From positions 55,393 through 119,392 of IMG/VR virus record IMGVR_UViG_3300033545_000001: a stretch of 64,000 bases of DNA; one strand, 5' to 3'. This DNA is from a virus. Position numbers and translations under genes: made by a program. The notes beneath the pieces were generated by a model, which saw only the letters and a list, made by a program, of their open reading frames with translations, had not been told where the DNA came from and did not search any database. Below are positions 24,023-33,700 of the stretch, piece by piece; position 1 is the first letter of the stretch, and the number at the start of each line of letters is the position of its first letter.

Positions 24023-24535
24023 ATGCCTAGAGCATCAACTACTGCACGCACATCTGTCAGAGCTACTAATAAGAAGGAAGTAGTTGAAGAATTGATTGCG
24101 GTGGAAGAAATTCTTCAACAAGAAGTACAGGAAGAGCTAGTAGAGATTGAGAAGATAGAAGAAGCTATTACTGAACTAGAATCACAGAATGATATAATTC
24201 TGCTGCATTTTGTGAGAGATGGTGTAACAGCTTTCGGCACAGTGTGGTATGCTGGCCAGGAGATAGAAGTTGAGAGAGGCTCAGAGTACTTTAGGCAGAC
24301 TCTTGATCGTAATGGAAATTCTTGGCTTGACAGATCAGAAGAAGACAGACTTGAAAAAGGTCCTCTGTCTTGGAAGTTAGGGCCTTCTGAAATTAAGAAT
24401 GAGCTTATAGAATACCCTGAAAACTTTGATCCTCACGGAATGACTTACCATAAAGGTGAATGGCTCGATCTTACAATGCTTAGACTGCGTGCCGAAAAGG
24501 AAGTTGCGAGAGGTCGCAACATTCCTAACAACTAA
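24023..24535 (+). CDS. Hypothetical head protein with acidic coiled coil
   Basis: A 170-residue protein: a basic N-terminus (RASTTARTSVRATNKK), a Glu-rich helical part (about residues 18-54), then a compact C-terminal domain (HFVRDGVTAFGTVWYAGQEI to WLDLTMLRLRAEKE). The domain resembles small barrel domains in phage head proteins, but the family is not recognised. It starts 14 bases after the previous stop with a GGAG-like site. Confidence 0.5.
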   Translation: MPRASTTARTSVRATNKKEVVEELIAVEEILQQEVQEELVEIEKIEEAITELESQNDIILLHFVRDGVTAFGTVWYAGQEIEVERGSEYFRQTLDRNGNSWLDRSEEDRLEKGPLSWKLGPSEIKNELIEYPENFDPHGMTYHKGEWLDLTMLRLRAEKEVARGRNIPNN

Positions 24536-24544
24536 GGACATTTC

Positions 24545-25150
24545 ATGGGTGACGGATTCCCAACATTTACTGTAGCTCAATTGGCTCAATTCTCTGGCAG
24601 GCCACTACAGTCATATACCCCATATGCTGATCAAGCATTGATTCAAGCTGTAGTAATTTTTATGCTTGTTACTCAGGTAGAGTCATGGCCTACAGATGCA
24701 TTATCTCAGCAGATTGCTACACTGGGCATCCTTCAGTATGCAGATGTATTAGTTCTAGAGCAGCCATTCCAGCAGGTTACTCACAACCCATTCCAGAGTC
24801 AGACAATTGGTTCTACTTCCTACTCTAAGCCAACAGCCTACATGCGTGGAAATGCACAGGCTAATGCTCTTAAGGGTGAGGCTACAGGAATTCCATTCTT
24901 TGACTACGCAGTACAGAAGCTTGCTCTTCGTACAGAGTTCGGCGGAATTTACGGGTTCTCACTAGAGCTTGAAATGGGTCGCGGAGATGGCGATGTTTGG
25001 GTACGTGTAGATCACAAGACTGGTGAAATTAAGCTAGTAGGTCCAGCAGAGCGCGATCGTGAGCTTGGAATCTTCGCTGGTGGAGATATGAATGCTGAGA
25101 ATTGGCCCGCCGATGAAGGTAATGGCAGCTCAGGCGGGATGTGGTCATAA
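24545..25150 (+). CDS. Head-tail adaptor protein
   Basis: A 201-residue protein with the features of gp6-like adaptors: FTVAQLAQFSGRP, then QALIQAVVIFMLVTQVESWP, a helical body for the portal-bound ring. The C-terminus is NGSSGGMWS. A second copy of this ending (GGGGMWS) closes the following endonuclease gene, which shows where that element entered. The annotation as adaptor rests on position and helical pattern. Confidence 0.6.
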   Translation: MGDGFPTFTVAQLAQFSGRPLQSYTPYADQALIQAVVIFMLVTQVESWPTDALSQQIATLGILQYADVLVLEQPFQQVTHNPFQSQTIGSTSYSKPTAYMRGNAQANALKGEATGIPFFDYAVQKLALRTEFGGIYGFSLELEMGRGDGDVWVRVDHKTGEIKLVGPAERDRELGIFAGGDMNAENWPADEGNGSSGGMWS

Positions 25151-25666
25151 GTGGCTAGAGTGCAAGAGCCTTACTGTAATCAGCCACACTGTGAAGATGA
25201 GTCTTTTTCCTTAGACATGTGTAGAAGGCATTATTCTAAGCATTTAAAAGGCAGAGGGCCTAAGTCATGTGAGCATTGCAGTGTTCCTATGAATAATTTA
25301 GGCAGAAACCAAGGCCAGCGTAAGTATTGTTCTACATGCTCTCCAGTAGGGGATTCTGAAGCTAATCAGCTTTTATGGAAATACCAATTGTCTCGTCCAG
25401 AGTATGATGCTATGTATGAAGATCAGTTGGGCTTGTGTGCTATGCCAGGGTGTGACAGAGAAGCTAAAGAAGTAGATCACTGGCACGGCTGCACAGAGGG
25501 CCATAAAAATCATAGGGCTTGTAGTAAGTGTGTTAGAGCATTACTGTGTAGGAATTGTAATAATAGACTAGAGCCAGTGGAGGACGAAATGTTTAGAGAA
25601 GCAGCACTGGCCTATCTAGATCAGTTTGAAAACCCTGGCAGTGGCGGAGGAGGTATGTGGAGCTGA
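25151..25666 (+). CDS. Endonuclease VII-type homing endonuclease
   Basis: A 171-residue mobile endonuclease. The N-terminal half has Cys pairs (CNQPHCED, CEHC, CSTC) and the C-terminal core reads AKEVDHWHGC followed by CSKCVRALLCRNCNNR. GTG 25151 follows the adaptor stop directly. The last residues (GSGGGGMWS) repeat the end of the adaptor with other codons, so the frame has probably taken over the displaced original gene end. The next gene starts at the overlapping TGATG. Confidence 0.85.
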   Translation: MARVQEPYCNQPHCEDESFSLDMCRRHYSKHLKGRGPKSCEHCSVPMNNLGRNQGQRKYCSTCSPVGDSEANQLLWKYQLSRPEYDAMYEDQLGLCAMPGCDREAKEVDHWHGCTEGHKNHRACSKCVRALLCRNCNNRLEPVEDEMFREAALAYLDQFENPGSGGGGMWS

Positions 25667-26136
25667 TGGCTGGCTACAGTAATCTTAGAACTTCATACAG
25701 TTCTATTGTTCAGGTTAGGCGATTGGTAGCTGGATCTGGACCAGGACGTATAAATGGAGCCCCTAACTATACTTGGGGCAATTCTTCAGATATCATTGAC
25801 GACTATTGGGGAGTTCCTGGCCAGATGCAGTGCCGTTTGGACGTACAGTTTGTACGTCCTGGTAGTGGAGCTCCTATGCCTGCTGAATCAGCTACAGTGA
25901 TTCCTCGTGTTGGAACTGTATTCTATGATATTCCAGACGATCCTTCCTATGTAAGGGCTGGAGATCATTTAATAGGTATATCAGGAGCTTTCGCTGGAAA
26001 TACTTTTGAAATAAGAGTTATTCCTGAACCAGCTCAAGACTATTTTGGCCCAACACACATGGAAGCTCAAATAGTAGAGATTGCTATTGATCTTGATCTA
26101 TACCCAGGAGTTGAGCCGGGAAGTATCACGAGGTGA
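25666..26136 (+). CDS. Head-tail connector (stopper-like) protein
   Basis: A 156-residue beta-rich protein in the place of the head-completion or stopper protein. Segments such as VQVRRLVAGSGPGR, MQCRLDVQFVRPG and GDHLIGISGAFAGNTFEIRV fit a small barrel. ATG 25666 overlaps the endonuclease stop, and the GGAGGAGGT ribosome site is inside the duplicated gene end. Before the endonuclease insertion this gene would have followed the adaptor directly. Confidence 0.6.
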   Translation: MAGYSNLRTSYSSIVQVRRLVAGSGPGRINGAPNYTWGNSSDIIDDYWGVPGQMQCRLDVQFVRPGSGAPMPAESATVIPRVGTVFYDIPDDPSYVRAGDHLIGISGAFAGNTFEIRVIPEPAQDYFGPTHMEAQIVEIAIDLDLYPGVEPGSITR

Positions 26137-26139
26137 TGT

Positions 26140-26886
26140 ATGTCAGAGAAGATACATGTCACTGTTGATACTAGTCAGGTAGATAAAGAGCTTAACAGGC
26201 TTATACAAGCTCCTGATATGAAGACTACAGTTGCCTTCAACAGTCTATTCGCTGAAATTACGGCTGAGGTTATGGCCATCATTCACGTAGAGACAGGTTC
26301 CCTTAAGACAACTGCTAGATGGGAAGTAGATCCTTTTCCAACAGGCTGGCAGGGAACTGTCCATGTCGGTGGAGCAGCTCCAGGCGAGATTAATGATCCT
26401 GCATACTATGGCGTGTTCGAATTGGCACGTGGAGGATCTCACTTTTTCTTCGCTCCTGCCTATGCCGAAGTGCCTTCAAAGATGACAGACATTATTATGG
26501 ACTTCTTTGCTGGTGGGGATGCTGGTATGGCAGAACAAGCTGCCACTCCGACACCAGGAATTGGAGGAGCTGCAAAACTTCTCGGTAAGTCTGTAGAAGG
26601 AACTGCCAGGCATGAGGCTAAGAATACAGAGAAGAAAGTCAAGAAGAAGGTAGAGAAGACTTTCGAGCAGATGGCGAAAGAGGAAGAACGTAGGAATGAG
26701 AAACTATTTCCTGGTGCTTACTCTGGTCGTGGTGGAGAAGGTTTGAAGAGATCTGCCAGTACAAAGGCTGCTCAAGAAGGAGCAGAATCTAGTGATCGTA
26801 CAGCTGAGGCTAGTAAATTGTACGGAATAGATTCCCCTAAAATAAAGCCTCATCGCGTCACTAGGGCACGTAGGAGAAACTTCTAA
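26140..26886 (+). CDS. Tail completion/neck protein (HK97 gp10-like)
   Basis: A 248-residue protein. The first 110 residues (IHVTVDTSQVDKELNRL to YYGVFELARGGSHFFFAPAY) match the HK97 gp10-type neck family, with the usual hydrophobic FFFAPA near the end. The C-terminal half is Lys/Arg-rich and low in complexity (KNTEKKVKKKVEKTFEQMAK, then RVTRARRRNF), far longer than in typical gp10 proteins. The extra tail may contact DNA in the neck. Confidence 0.65.
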   Translation: MSEKIHVTVDTSQVDKELNRLIQAPDMKTTVAFNSLFAEITAEVMAIIHVETGSLKTTARWEVDPFPTGWQGTVHVGGAAPGEINDPAYYGVFELARGGSHFFFAPAYAEVPSKMTDIIMDFFAGGDAGMAEQAATPTPGIGGAAKLLGKSVEGTARHEAKNTEKKVKKKVEKTFEQMAKEEERRNEKLFPGAYSGRGGEGLKRSASTKAAQEGAESSDRTAEASKLYGIDSPKIKPHRVTRARRRNF

Positions 26887-27437
26887 TGGCTATTATAGCT
26901 GGTAACAATAATTATCCTGATGACATTGTGCGCGGCTGTGTAAAGTATCTACTTGGCATACCTGATGTCGCCAATATTGTAGGAGCTGATTTCAACGGTC
27001 CTTGGATATTTGAAGGTACCTGCGGGGTTAGAATGCAAGGTCAGTCTGTCAAGACTCCAGGCAGCGCAGTGACTTCTCTAGTAGTATACAGGGCTGGTAA
27101 TTGGGGCACTCCAGCGCCAGGCATGACTGCTGAATTTCCGAAGTTGGGATTTGAAATCTGGGCAGATCCTCCCAGAGAGATTAATCCCGATACTGGAAAG
27201 GGAGAAGTAACTCGTCCACAAGATGCTAGAATAGCATCTGACTATCTTTACAGTGCTTTAGACTATTACATGAATAGAACATCCCGAGGATTGGTGATGT
27301 TCGGTGATGTATATACATGGGATTCAGTAAGACTGTCTTCAATGTCTTATCTTCCCACAATGCCTGCTGATGATCATACTACTATGGGCACATGCTCATA
27401 TGGGATACAGACAGCAAACTTCTTTACTCCTTCTTAA
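26886..27437 (+). CDS. Tail terminator protein
   Basis: A 183-residue protein in the tail-terminator position, between neck and tube genes. It opens with a helix (DDIVRGCVKYLLGIP) and has the strand pattern of the gpU-type fold (TSLVVYRAGNW, LGFEIWADPPREI). It would cap the tail tube. ATG overlaps the previous stop by one base. Confidence 0.6.
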   Translation: MAIIAGNNNYPDDIVRGCVKYLLGIPDVANIVGADFNGPWIFEGTCGVRMQGQSVKTPGSAVTSLVVYRAGNWGTPAPGMTAEFPKLGFEIWADPPREINPDTGKGEVTRPQDARIASDYLYSALDYYMNRTSRGLVMFGDVYTWDSVRLSSMSYLPTMPADDHTTMGTCSYGIQTANFFTPS

Positions 27438-27466
27438 ATAATCATACTTGAGCCCTGGAGGCCATG

Positions 27467-28639
27467 ATGTTACAGAACGAAGGACCGCTCAAGGTCCTTA
27501 TCTCTGCTCCTATGTCACGATACAGTGGTTACGGATCAGATGGAATTGATATGGCTTTGGCCCTTGCAGGTAAAGGCGTAGATGTTTATTTGCAGCCAAC
27601 CAATGTACAGCCTCCACTTCCACAAGAAGTCGCCAACCTTCTTACGAAGAATCTAGAAGCTCCTTTTGATCTTATGATTCACCATGTAGATCCAGGTCAG
27701 CTTAATGCTCGTGAAGAACAGCGTGTGGCTTGTGACCTAGTTATTGGATGGTCCATGTGGGAATTCTCAACATTGGATAATCTTTCAGGTAAGTCTTCAT
27801 TCAAGAAGCGCACTAAGAACTTTGATGCTCTTGTAGGATACACTGATGTGTGTAAGGGAGCCTTTGAAGATTATGCTCCTAAGAAGATGCCCATAGGAGT
27901 TCTTCAAGGCGGTTTTGACGCTGATCGTTGGAACTACATGGAACGTGATTGGTTCAGTCCTAGATTTAGCTTCATTATGAATGGTCAGCTAGGGGATAGA
28001 AAGAATCCTTGGGTAGCTATTGCTGCTTTCCAAGAATTGAAGGATGAGTATCCTGAAGAGTTTGAACCAGCAGAATTTCATCTTCATACTACAGTAAGAA
28101 CTATTCCTCCCATCATTGAGGAAGCAATCCCCAAGCTTAGAATACATTATCAGACATTTACTGATAATGAGATGCATGCATTCTATAAGAGTGGTCATGT
28201 TCTTCTTGCTCCTTCCAGAGGAGAAGGAAAGAATCTTCCGGCTCTTGAGATGTTCTCAGCTGGTGGAAGTGTAATCTACACTAATTGGGGCGGACATAAA
28301 AACTGGGGCTCTGATATGTATGGCTATCCTATCGATTATAATCTTGTGCCTATCGGTAGCAGCAAGTATCCTGACTGCAAGTGGGCTGAAATCGACAAGG
28401 ATGAATTAAAGGCAACAATGCTTCATTGCTTCCGTAACAGAGACGAAGTAAGGCTTAAGGGATTAAATGGGTCTAGATTCATTCCAGAAGCTTTCTCCTG
28501 GGATACTGTTATGGATCAGTTCTTTAGAAATCTTCCAGACCTTATACCTGGTAAGGGTCATGAAGTCAAGATGAAGTATGATGATGTACTTCGTGAAACT
28601 TCTAGAAGGTATACGAGTCGAGGCGTTAGATATGCCTGA
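27467..28639 (+). CDS. GT4-family glycosyltransferase in tail operon
   Basis: A GT-B glycosyltransferase of 390 residues. The N-terminus LKVLISAPMSRYSGYGSDGI binds the acceptor side; the GT4 donor motif is in APSRGEGKNLPALEMFSAGG, with the two Glu residues eight apart that typify the family. It is placed between the tail terminator and major tail protein, so modification of a tail protein or of a sugar made by the 9.2-12.6 kb cluster is likely but inferred. ATG 27467 is better spaced from GGAGG than ATG 27464. Confidence 0.8.
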   Translation: MLQNEGPLKVLISAPMSRYSGYGSDGIDMALALAGKGVDVYLQPTNVQPPLPQEVANLLTKNLEAPFDLMIHHVDPGQLNAREEQRVACDLVIGWSMWEFSTLDNLSGKSSFKKRTKNFDALVGYTDVCKGAFEDYAPKKMPIGVLQGGFDADRWNYMERDWFSPRFSFIMNGQLGDRKNPWVAIAAFQELKDEYPEEFEPAEFHLHTTVRTIPPIIEEAIPKLRIHYQTFTDNEMHAFYKSGHVLLAPSRGEGKNLPALEMFSAGGSVIYTNWGGHKNWGSDMYGYPIDYNLVPIGSSKYPDCKWAEIDKDELKATMLHCFRNRDEVRLKGLNGSRFIPEAFSWDTVMDQFFRNLPDLIPGKGHEVKMKYDDVLRETSRRYTSRGVRYA

Positions 28640-28916
28640 GGTTGAAATTAGATGCCCTGAAGGGCCTCAGCGATTATTCATGAAGATGAGGCTGAGTGAT
28701 AATGCTGATGAGCGTCCTCATATAATTCAAGGTCTCAACTTGATGGAACTTGCTTGTTCCGATTGTGCCAGAGCTTACCGCAAAAGAGATCCAGAAATAT
28801 TCAGAATACTTCATCGTTATGCCATAGATGGAGATCTGGTAGAAAGCATAGTACAGTATAAAGATGGATCTGAAGTGATTAACAGCATATGGGATGTAAC
28901 TGCCGATTATAAGTAG
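28632..28916 (+). CDS. Small conserved phage protein with CxxC
   Basis: A 94-residue protein starting at ATG 28632; the frame extends upstream inside the glycosyltransferase gene. A typical actinophage pattern is visible: EVEIRCPEGPQRLFMKMRL, NLMELACSDCARAYRK, then LHRYAIDGDLVES. The CxxC may bind zinc. Function unknown. Confidence 0.6.
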   Translation: MPEVEIRCPEGPQRLFMKMRLSDNADERPHIIQGLNLMELACSDCARAYRKRDPEIFRILHRYAIDGDLVESIVQYKDGSEVINSIWDVTADYK

Positions 28917-28970
28917 GAGAGGCCGTGAGCCTCAGCTTACGCACTTTCTGTATAGTGAGGTTTATACAAT

Positions 28971-29579
28971 ATGGCACAGCTCTTCTCAGGGAATGACGAA
29001 GCCTTCTCTCTGATTGCGGCTTCTATTCTTAACGGAACTACTGGCGCTGAAGCTCAGCCCATCTATGGTATCCGTACAGGAACCCTATCTGCTAACATCA
29101 GCCAGTTTGACAATACTGGTAATGACCGTGTGCTATCGCACTGGGTATGGTCAGACTACGCCACAGTGACAATTGAGTCTGGATACATTCCATGGGCAAT
29201 GTATGCTAACATTACTGGTACATCTATTACATCTTCAGGTACAGCTGGCGCTGACTACTACGCCTTGCCTCTCTGGGACTACAATTCGCTGAACCAGCCA
29301 ACTCAGTCAATGCGTCTACGTTCTGCTTCTAAGGATTCCCTTGGACAAGTTCGTACATTTGACATGATTCTTTACAAGGTTCAGTTCAACCCAATCAACT
29401 TCACAGGTCCAGCTTACAAGACAGGTCTTACCTTCTCTTGCTCTGGAACTGCCTTGTACTCTCAGTTTGACGAGGCTGGAAACACTCTAACCAACCTATG
29501 TATTGGTAGAATCGTTTCTTCTCCTGGACAGGCTGGATTCTCAACAACAGCCTCTTACGGTCAAGGTCTTTCTACCTGA
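28971..29579 (+). CDS. Major tail (tube) protein
   Basis: A 202-residue protein with abundant-gene codon use and a beta-rich composition (IYGIRTGTLSANISQFDNTG, VWSDYATVTIESGYIPW, FDMILYKVQFNPINFTG). It lies between the tail terminator and the tail chaperones, the standard place for the tube protein. A GC-rich hairpin follows. The assignment is by position and expression style. Confidence 0.75.
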   Translation: MAQLFSGNDEAFSLIAASILNGTTGAEAQPIYGIRTGTLSANISQFDNTGNDRVLSHWVWSDYATVTIESGYIPWAMYANITGTSITSSGTAGADYYALPLWDYNSLNQPTQSMRLRSASKDSLGQVRTFDMILYKVQFNPINFTGPAYKTGLTFSCSGTALYSQFDEAGNTLTNLCIGRIVSSPGQAGFSTTASYGQGLST

Positions 29580-29602
29580 TCTTAGTCAGATGCTCGTGGG
29601 AT

Positions 29603-29630
29603 GGCCCCTCGCAAGAGGGGCCTCTCCCTT
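29603..29630 (+). terminator. Terminator-like hairpin after tail tube gene
   Basis: GGCCCCTC, loop GCAA, GAGGGGCC: an 8-bp stem with a GNRA loop. The tail (TCTCCCTT) is poor in T, so it may only slow transcription or protect the 3' end of the tube transcript. Confidence 0.55.
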
Positions 29631-29680
29631 AAAACTTAATATAACATTAATTATCGATAAGCCTCGGAGGCTAGAAACTA

Positions 29681-30253
29681 ATGTCTGAACTAGACGCGCT
29701 TGATCCCGTACCAGGTACTATTACTTTATCCACTGGTGCTGAGGTCAAGCTTCTTGATTTGAAGGCCCGACAGTTCTTCAAGCTGCTACGTATCATTTCT
29801 CATGGTCCAGCTATGGCAGCTCTCTCTAACTCTAATAACCTGCTTCAGGGCGATCCTGAAGCAGTTGTTATGCGTCTAGTCGGATTCCTTCTAGTGAGTA
29901 TCCCAGATGCTTACGATGAGACACTTGCATTCCTTCAGGACATGGTACAGCCAATTGATCTTAAGGAAATTCCTACCAATGGTGACAAGGTATCAAAACA
30001 GTCTGCCACTGAGCATAATCAGGCACAGTGGAATGAACTTGCCAAGGCTTTGGACAATCCAGAGATCGAAGATGTTGTAGATCTAGTAGACGCCATTATC
30101 AAGCGTGAGTCAGCTGATCTGGTGGCCCTGGGAAAAAAGGTAGCCAGCCTGTTCCGAGTAGCGGAGAAGACAGGCCAGTTAGAGAAGCCTACACCCCAGA
30201 AATCCCAGGGTCAGAGTACCTCGGGGGCTTCAGCAAAGCGTTCGACACGATAA
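29681..30253 (+). CDS. Tail assembly chaperone, short form (G)
   Basis: A 190-residue chaperone, equivalent to lambda gpG, encoded just before the tape measure. It begins with a small beta part (GTITLSTGAEVKLLDLKARQ) and continues mostly helical. A slippery GGGAAAA at 30130-30136 lies near codon 150, allowing some ribosomes to shift -1 into a second frame. Downstream of this site the zero frame continues for about 40 residues and stops at 30253. Confidence 0.8.
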   Translation: MSELDALDPVPGTITLSTGAEVKLLDLKARQFFKLLRIISHGPAMAALSNSNNLLQGDPEAVVMRLVGFLLVSIPDAYDETLAFLQDMVQPIDLKEIPTNGDKVSKQSATEHNQAQWNELAKALDNPEIEDVVDLVDAIIKRESADLVALGKKVASLFRVAEKTGQLEKPTPQKSQGQSTSGASAKRSTR

Positions 30254-30705
30254 GTTCTGAGTATGGATGGTCAGACAAGAAGGTAATGAATCTGACCATT
30301 AAGCGTATCAGGCAGATCACTGCTGCTATAGCTGAGAGAAAGTTCTATGAGGACAAGAGAAATCGTTCTTACAGTACTTGGACCGTGCAATCTCTAGCTC
30401 ATATTATAGCCTCTAATGGAATGTTGGATGAGAAGAGTTCTAAGAAGATTCATGAGTATATTAGTGAAGACATATTCTTAGAAATCCCAGCTGAGCGTGA
30501 AATCAGAGAGAAGCAGAAGGTCAAGGATATTGCCAATAGTTTCAAAGATCTTGGCGATTACGAGCGTATCATGCAAAATCTTCCAGAAGGCTTTACTGGG
30601 GGAATGGGAGCTATGGGAGGGCTCGCGGCTATTGCTGAAACTTCCTCAAGTGGTGAAATGTTAATTAGTATTGCCGATCTACCTGACGGCCCTCCTGAGC
30701 TGTAA
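29681..30705 (+). CDS. Tail assembly chaperone, -1 frameshift product (GT)
   Basis: A predicted fusion of about 341 residues made by slipping at G GGA AAA (30130-30136). After the shift the -1 frame is open through KGSQPVPSSGEDRP, EIPGSEYLGGFSKAFDTISS and on to the stop at 30705. The T part alone has an ATG at 30286 but no ribosome site, which supports the fusion. Lambda-type phages make both forms in a fixed ratio to load the tape measure protein. Confidence 0.8.
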
Positions 30706-30736
30706 GAAGGTCGATAGTAGTATTGGATAGACTTAG

Positions 30737-30770
30737 AACCGACACAGACTATCTGTGTCGGTTTCTTTGT
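30737..30770 (+). terminator. Terminator before tape measure gene
   Basis: An 11-bp stem (AACCGACACAG / CTGTGTCGGTT) with an ACTAT loop and a T-rich tail (TTTCTTTGTT). It separates the chaperone genes from the tape measure gene. ATAGACT lies directly upstream, after a CGAT motif. Confidence 0.85.
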
Positions 30771-30796
30771 TAGAGCGCATGACGCGGAGGTAAGCA

Positions 30797-33700
30797 GTGC
30801 CTAGTGTACCTGGAGATCACACATACGATGTGGTTTATCGCGCAACTGCTGACTTCACAGATCTCTTCGCTGAAGTAGCAGCAGCCAAGGCTGCGATGGA
30901 AGAGCTCAAAGAGAGCACTGACGATACCAACTCTTCTAGTGAAGATGGCGCTAAGGCCGCCGCAGATGCTGAGGAAGCTCGCACTAAGGCGATGCAGGAT
31001 GCCTCAAAGGCAGCCAAGGAATATGAGCAGCAGCAATTGTTGCTCAACAAGGCTGAGAACAATGGCTTCAACACGCCCCAGGAAGCTAAAGCTTTCCGTG
31101 ATCAAGATACTCAGAGTCTTTTACAGCACAACATTCAAGAAAATGGTGGACGCACAAGTCCAGACCAGGCTCTTCAAGATATTCGCAATAAGACTGCTGC
31201 CCTAAATAGTGAGAATGCATCTCTTGCTGAAATGCGAGAGACCATTGATGAGTCCACTAACTCTCTCCAGGATGCCAGTAAGGCAGCTCAAGATTTTCAA
31301 GACAGCCTAGAAGATCTTGAAGAAGGTTCTCAGGATGTTAAGCAGGCTGTAGAAGATACAGGTCAAGCTCTAGATGATTTCTCTTCTAAGTCTAAGAGTG
31401 CTGGAAGTAATGCTTCTCAAACTGGAAACAATCTAAAAGATATTGCTGAGGGAGCTTCTATAGCTGCCAGGGGTATTGATGATGTAAATCAATCTCTTGA
31501 TGAAAGCTCTAAGGCATTTTTGGAATATCAGCAAGCTCGCAAAGATGCCAACTCTGCTGCAAACCAGACTCCTACAACTTCATTAAACACTTCTATTGGC
31601 AATGCCTCAACTGACATTGAAGAGGCCATGCGTGAGCAAGCAGCAGCAATTGCTGCTGCCAATCAGTCTCGCAATAACATGTCAGCTGAATCGTTAGCAG
31701 AGTCAGCTGAAAAGAATGCTGCAAACAATGTCTCTACTGGGCTGTTCTCGGCAGAGGCTCTTAATGGCGCAAAGAACTTTGCAGAAGAAGTAGAGGAAGA
31801 AGTAACTCCTGCTGTCAAGAATGCTGACAGTGCTTTGAAGGCTGCTGGGCAATCTGCTTCTGGTCTAAGCGATGAATTTGAAGCTTCTACTGCTCAAGGT
31901 GTTGTTTTATCAGCTGCTATGGCTGACGTGGACAAGAAGGTAGAAGGACTTTCTAATAACCTCAGCAGCGGCTTCTCTTCTGCTTTTGTTAAGCAGCTGG
32001 GTGGAGTTCTCAAGGATTACAATTCTGTAGCTAAGGCCGCTACTGGCTTAGATGACCCTTCTGCACGTCAGTGGGTAGTTGATACAGGCAATGAACTTGA
32101 CAGTCTGGCTGTGCAGCTTCAGGAGACTCAGAAGGGCATAGAGGGAGTTGGAGGAGCATTTGAATCCTCTGGGGATGATGCTGACAACTTCGGAACTGTG
32201 CTTTCAAAGGTTAATAGTGCGTCTGCTGTAATTCTAGCTAGTAACCTAGAATCTATTGAGAACAAGCTAGCTAAGATGCACAGCGATCTTGAGACTGGCG
32301 GTAATGACTGGGATACCTTTGCATCAAGTATTGCCAAGACTAACTCGCAGCTGAATGCTGCCACAAAGCAAGCAGCTGCACTAGATGATCCTGCTGCTAA
32401 GAATGCTGTAACTGATCTTAAGATTGCATTCGATTCTTTGTCTATGCAGGCATTGGCATCTAGAGATGATGTTGATGTATTCACTGCTTCTGAAATGAAG
32501 AACAGTGCAGCTTCGGTAATTCTAGCTAGTAATATAGAAGCTATTGAAGACAAGCTCACTAAGATGAGCACTGATCTAGAAGCTGGTGGAAACGACTGGG
32601 ATGCCTTCTCAGTAAGTATTGCTAAGACCAACGCTCAGCTTAACGCTGCTTCGAAGCAGGCAGATGCTCTAGATGATCCTGATGCAAAGAATGCTGTCAA
32701 TGATTTGAAGGAAGCCTTTGGTTACCTATCTCAGCAGGCACTTGCATCTAAGGACGACCTAGATGTATTCACTGCTGCTGAGAGCAAGAACAGTGCAACT
32801 TCTGTACTGCTTTCTAGTAACATAGACAGTGTAAGGTCTAAGGTAGACGATCTAGAGAATTCTCTGAAGTCTGGGGACTCTGCCTGGAATGACTTCATTG
32901 TAGCTCTAACTAAGGCCAACACTGAGTTGGCAGGCGTAGGAAAGCAGGCTGGGACTCTAGGAGATACTGAATCTAGAAATTCTATAAATGCTCTACAGCT
33001 AGCTCTTAATGATATAGCTGTACAGGCTCTAGGCTCTAAAGATGATTTGGGAGCATTCAAGACTGCTGAGGATGTGGCAGCTGAGAGTGCTGCCAAGCTT
33101 GCTGCTGCCACAAAAGATGCAAAGACAGCTGCCTATGAGGCAACAACCACTTATAAAATATTCGCTAGTGGCCTTAAGGCAATTTCTAATGAATTTGCAT
33201 CTTTGTCTGCTCAGACAAAAGCAGAAGGCGGAGGAAGTGGATTCTTAGGATTCCTAGGTAATTTCTTAGGTGGAGGACTTAGCGGAGTTTCTTCAGGATT
33301 CAATGCTCTAGCTACTGCTGCTGGAAGCGCACTTCCCCTAGTTCTAGGTCTTTCTGTAGCTATTCCTGCTGTTGCTACAGCTATTGTAGGTCTTGCCACA
33401 ATAGTTGGAGGTTTAGTAGGCGCTATGGCGCCAATGGTGGGTATATTTATCACCTTCTTGCCTATTATTCTAGGTGTGGCAGAGGCTGCTGGAGTTCTAT
33501 ATCTTGCTATTGAACCACTGATCTCTGCTGTCAATGAATTCAGACAGGCTACTACCAAGAGCGGAGCAGAAGCTGCCCTCAAGGGACTTAGTCCTGTCAT
33601 GGCACAGGCAGCTAAAGACATTGCTGGATTTATCAAGGCTCTTACTGGAGCTAAGGGAGCCCTTAAGGATATTGGCACTGAGGTATTCTCTCCTCTCCTG

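Noticed and set aside
30711-30736. Promoter at CGAT-ATAGACT before the tape measure gene
   Set aside because: Transcription would start inside the terminator hairpin, so at this place the motif is unlikely to act as a simple promoter; kept only as part of the CCGAT pattern.
32216-33080. CRISPR array or direct repeats of mobile origin
   Set aside because: The 288-nt periodicity is in frame and encodes repeated helices of the tape measure protein; there are no spacers. No CRISPR array was found anywhere in the window.
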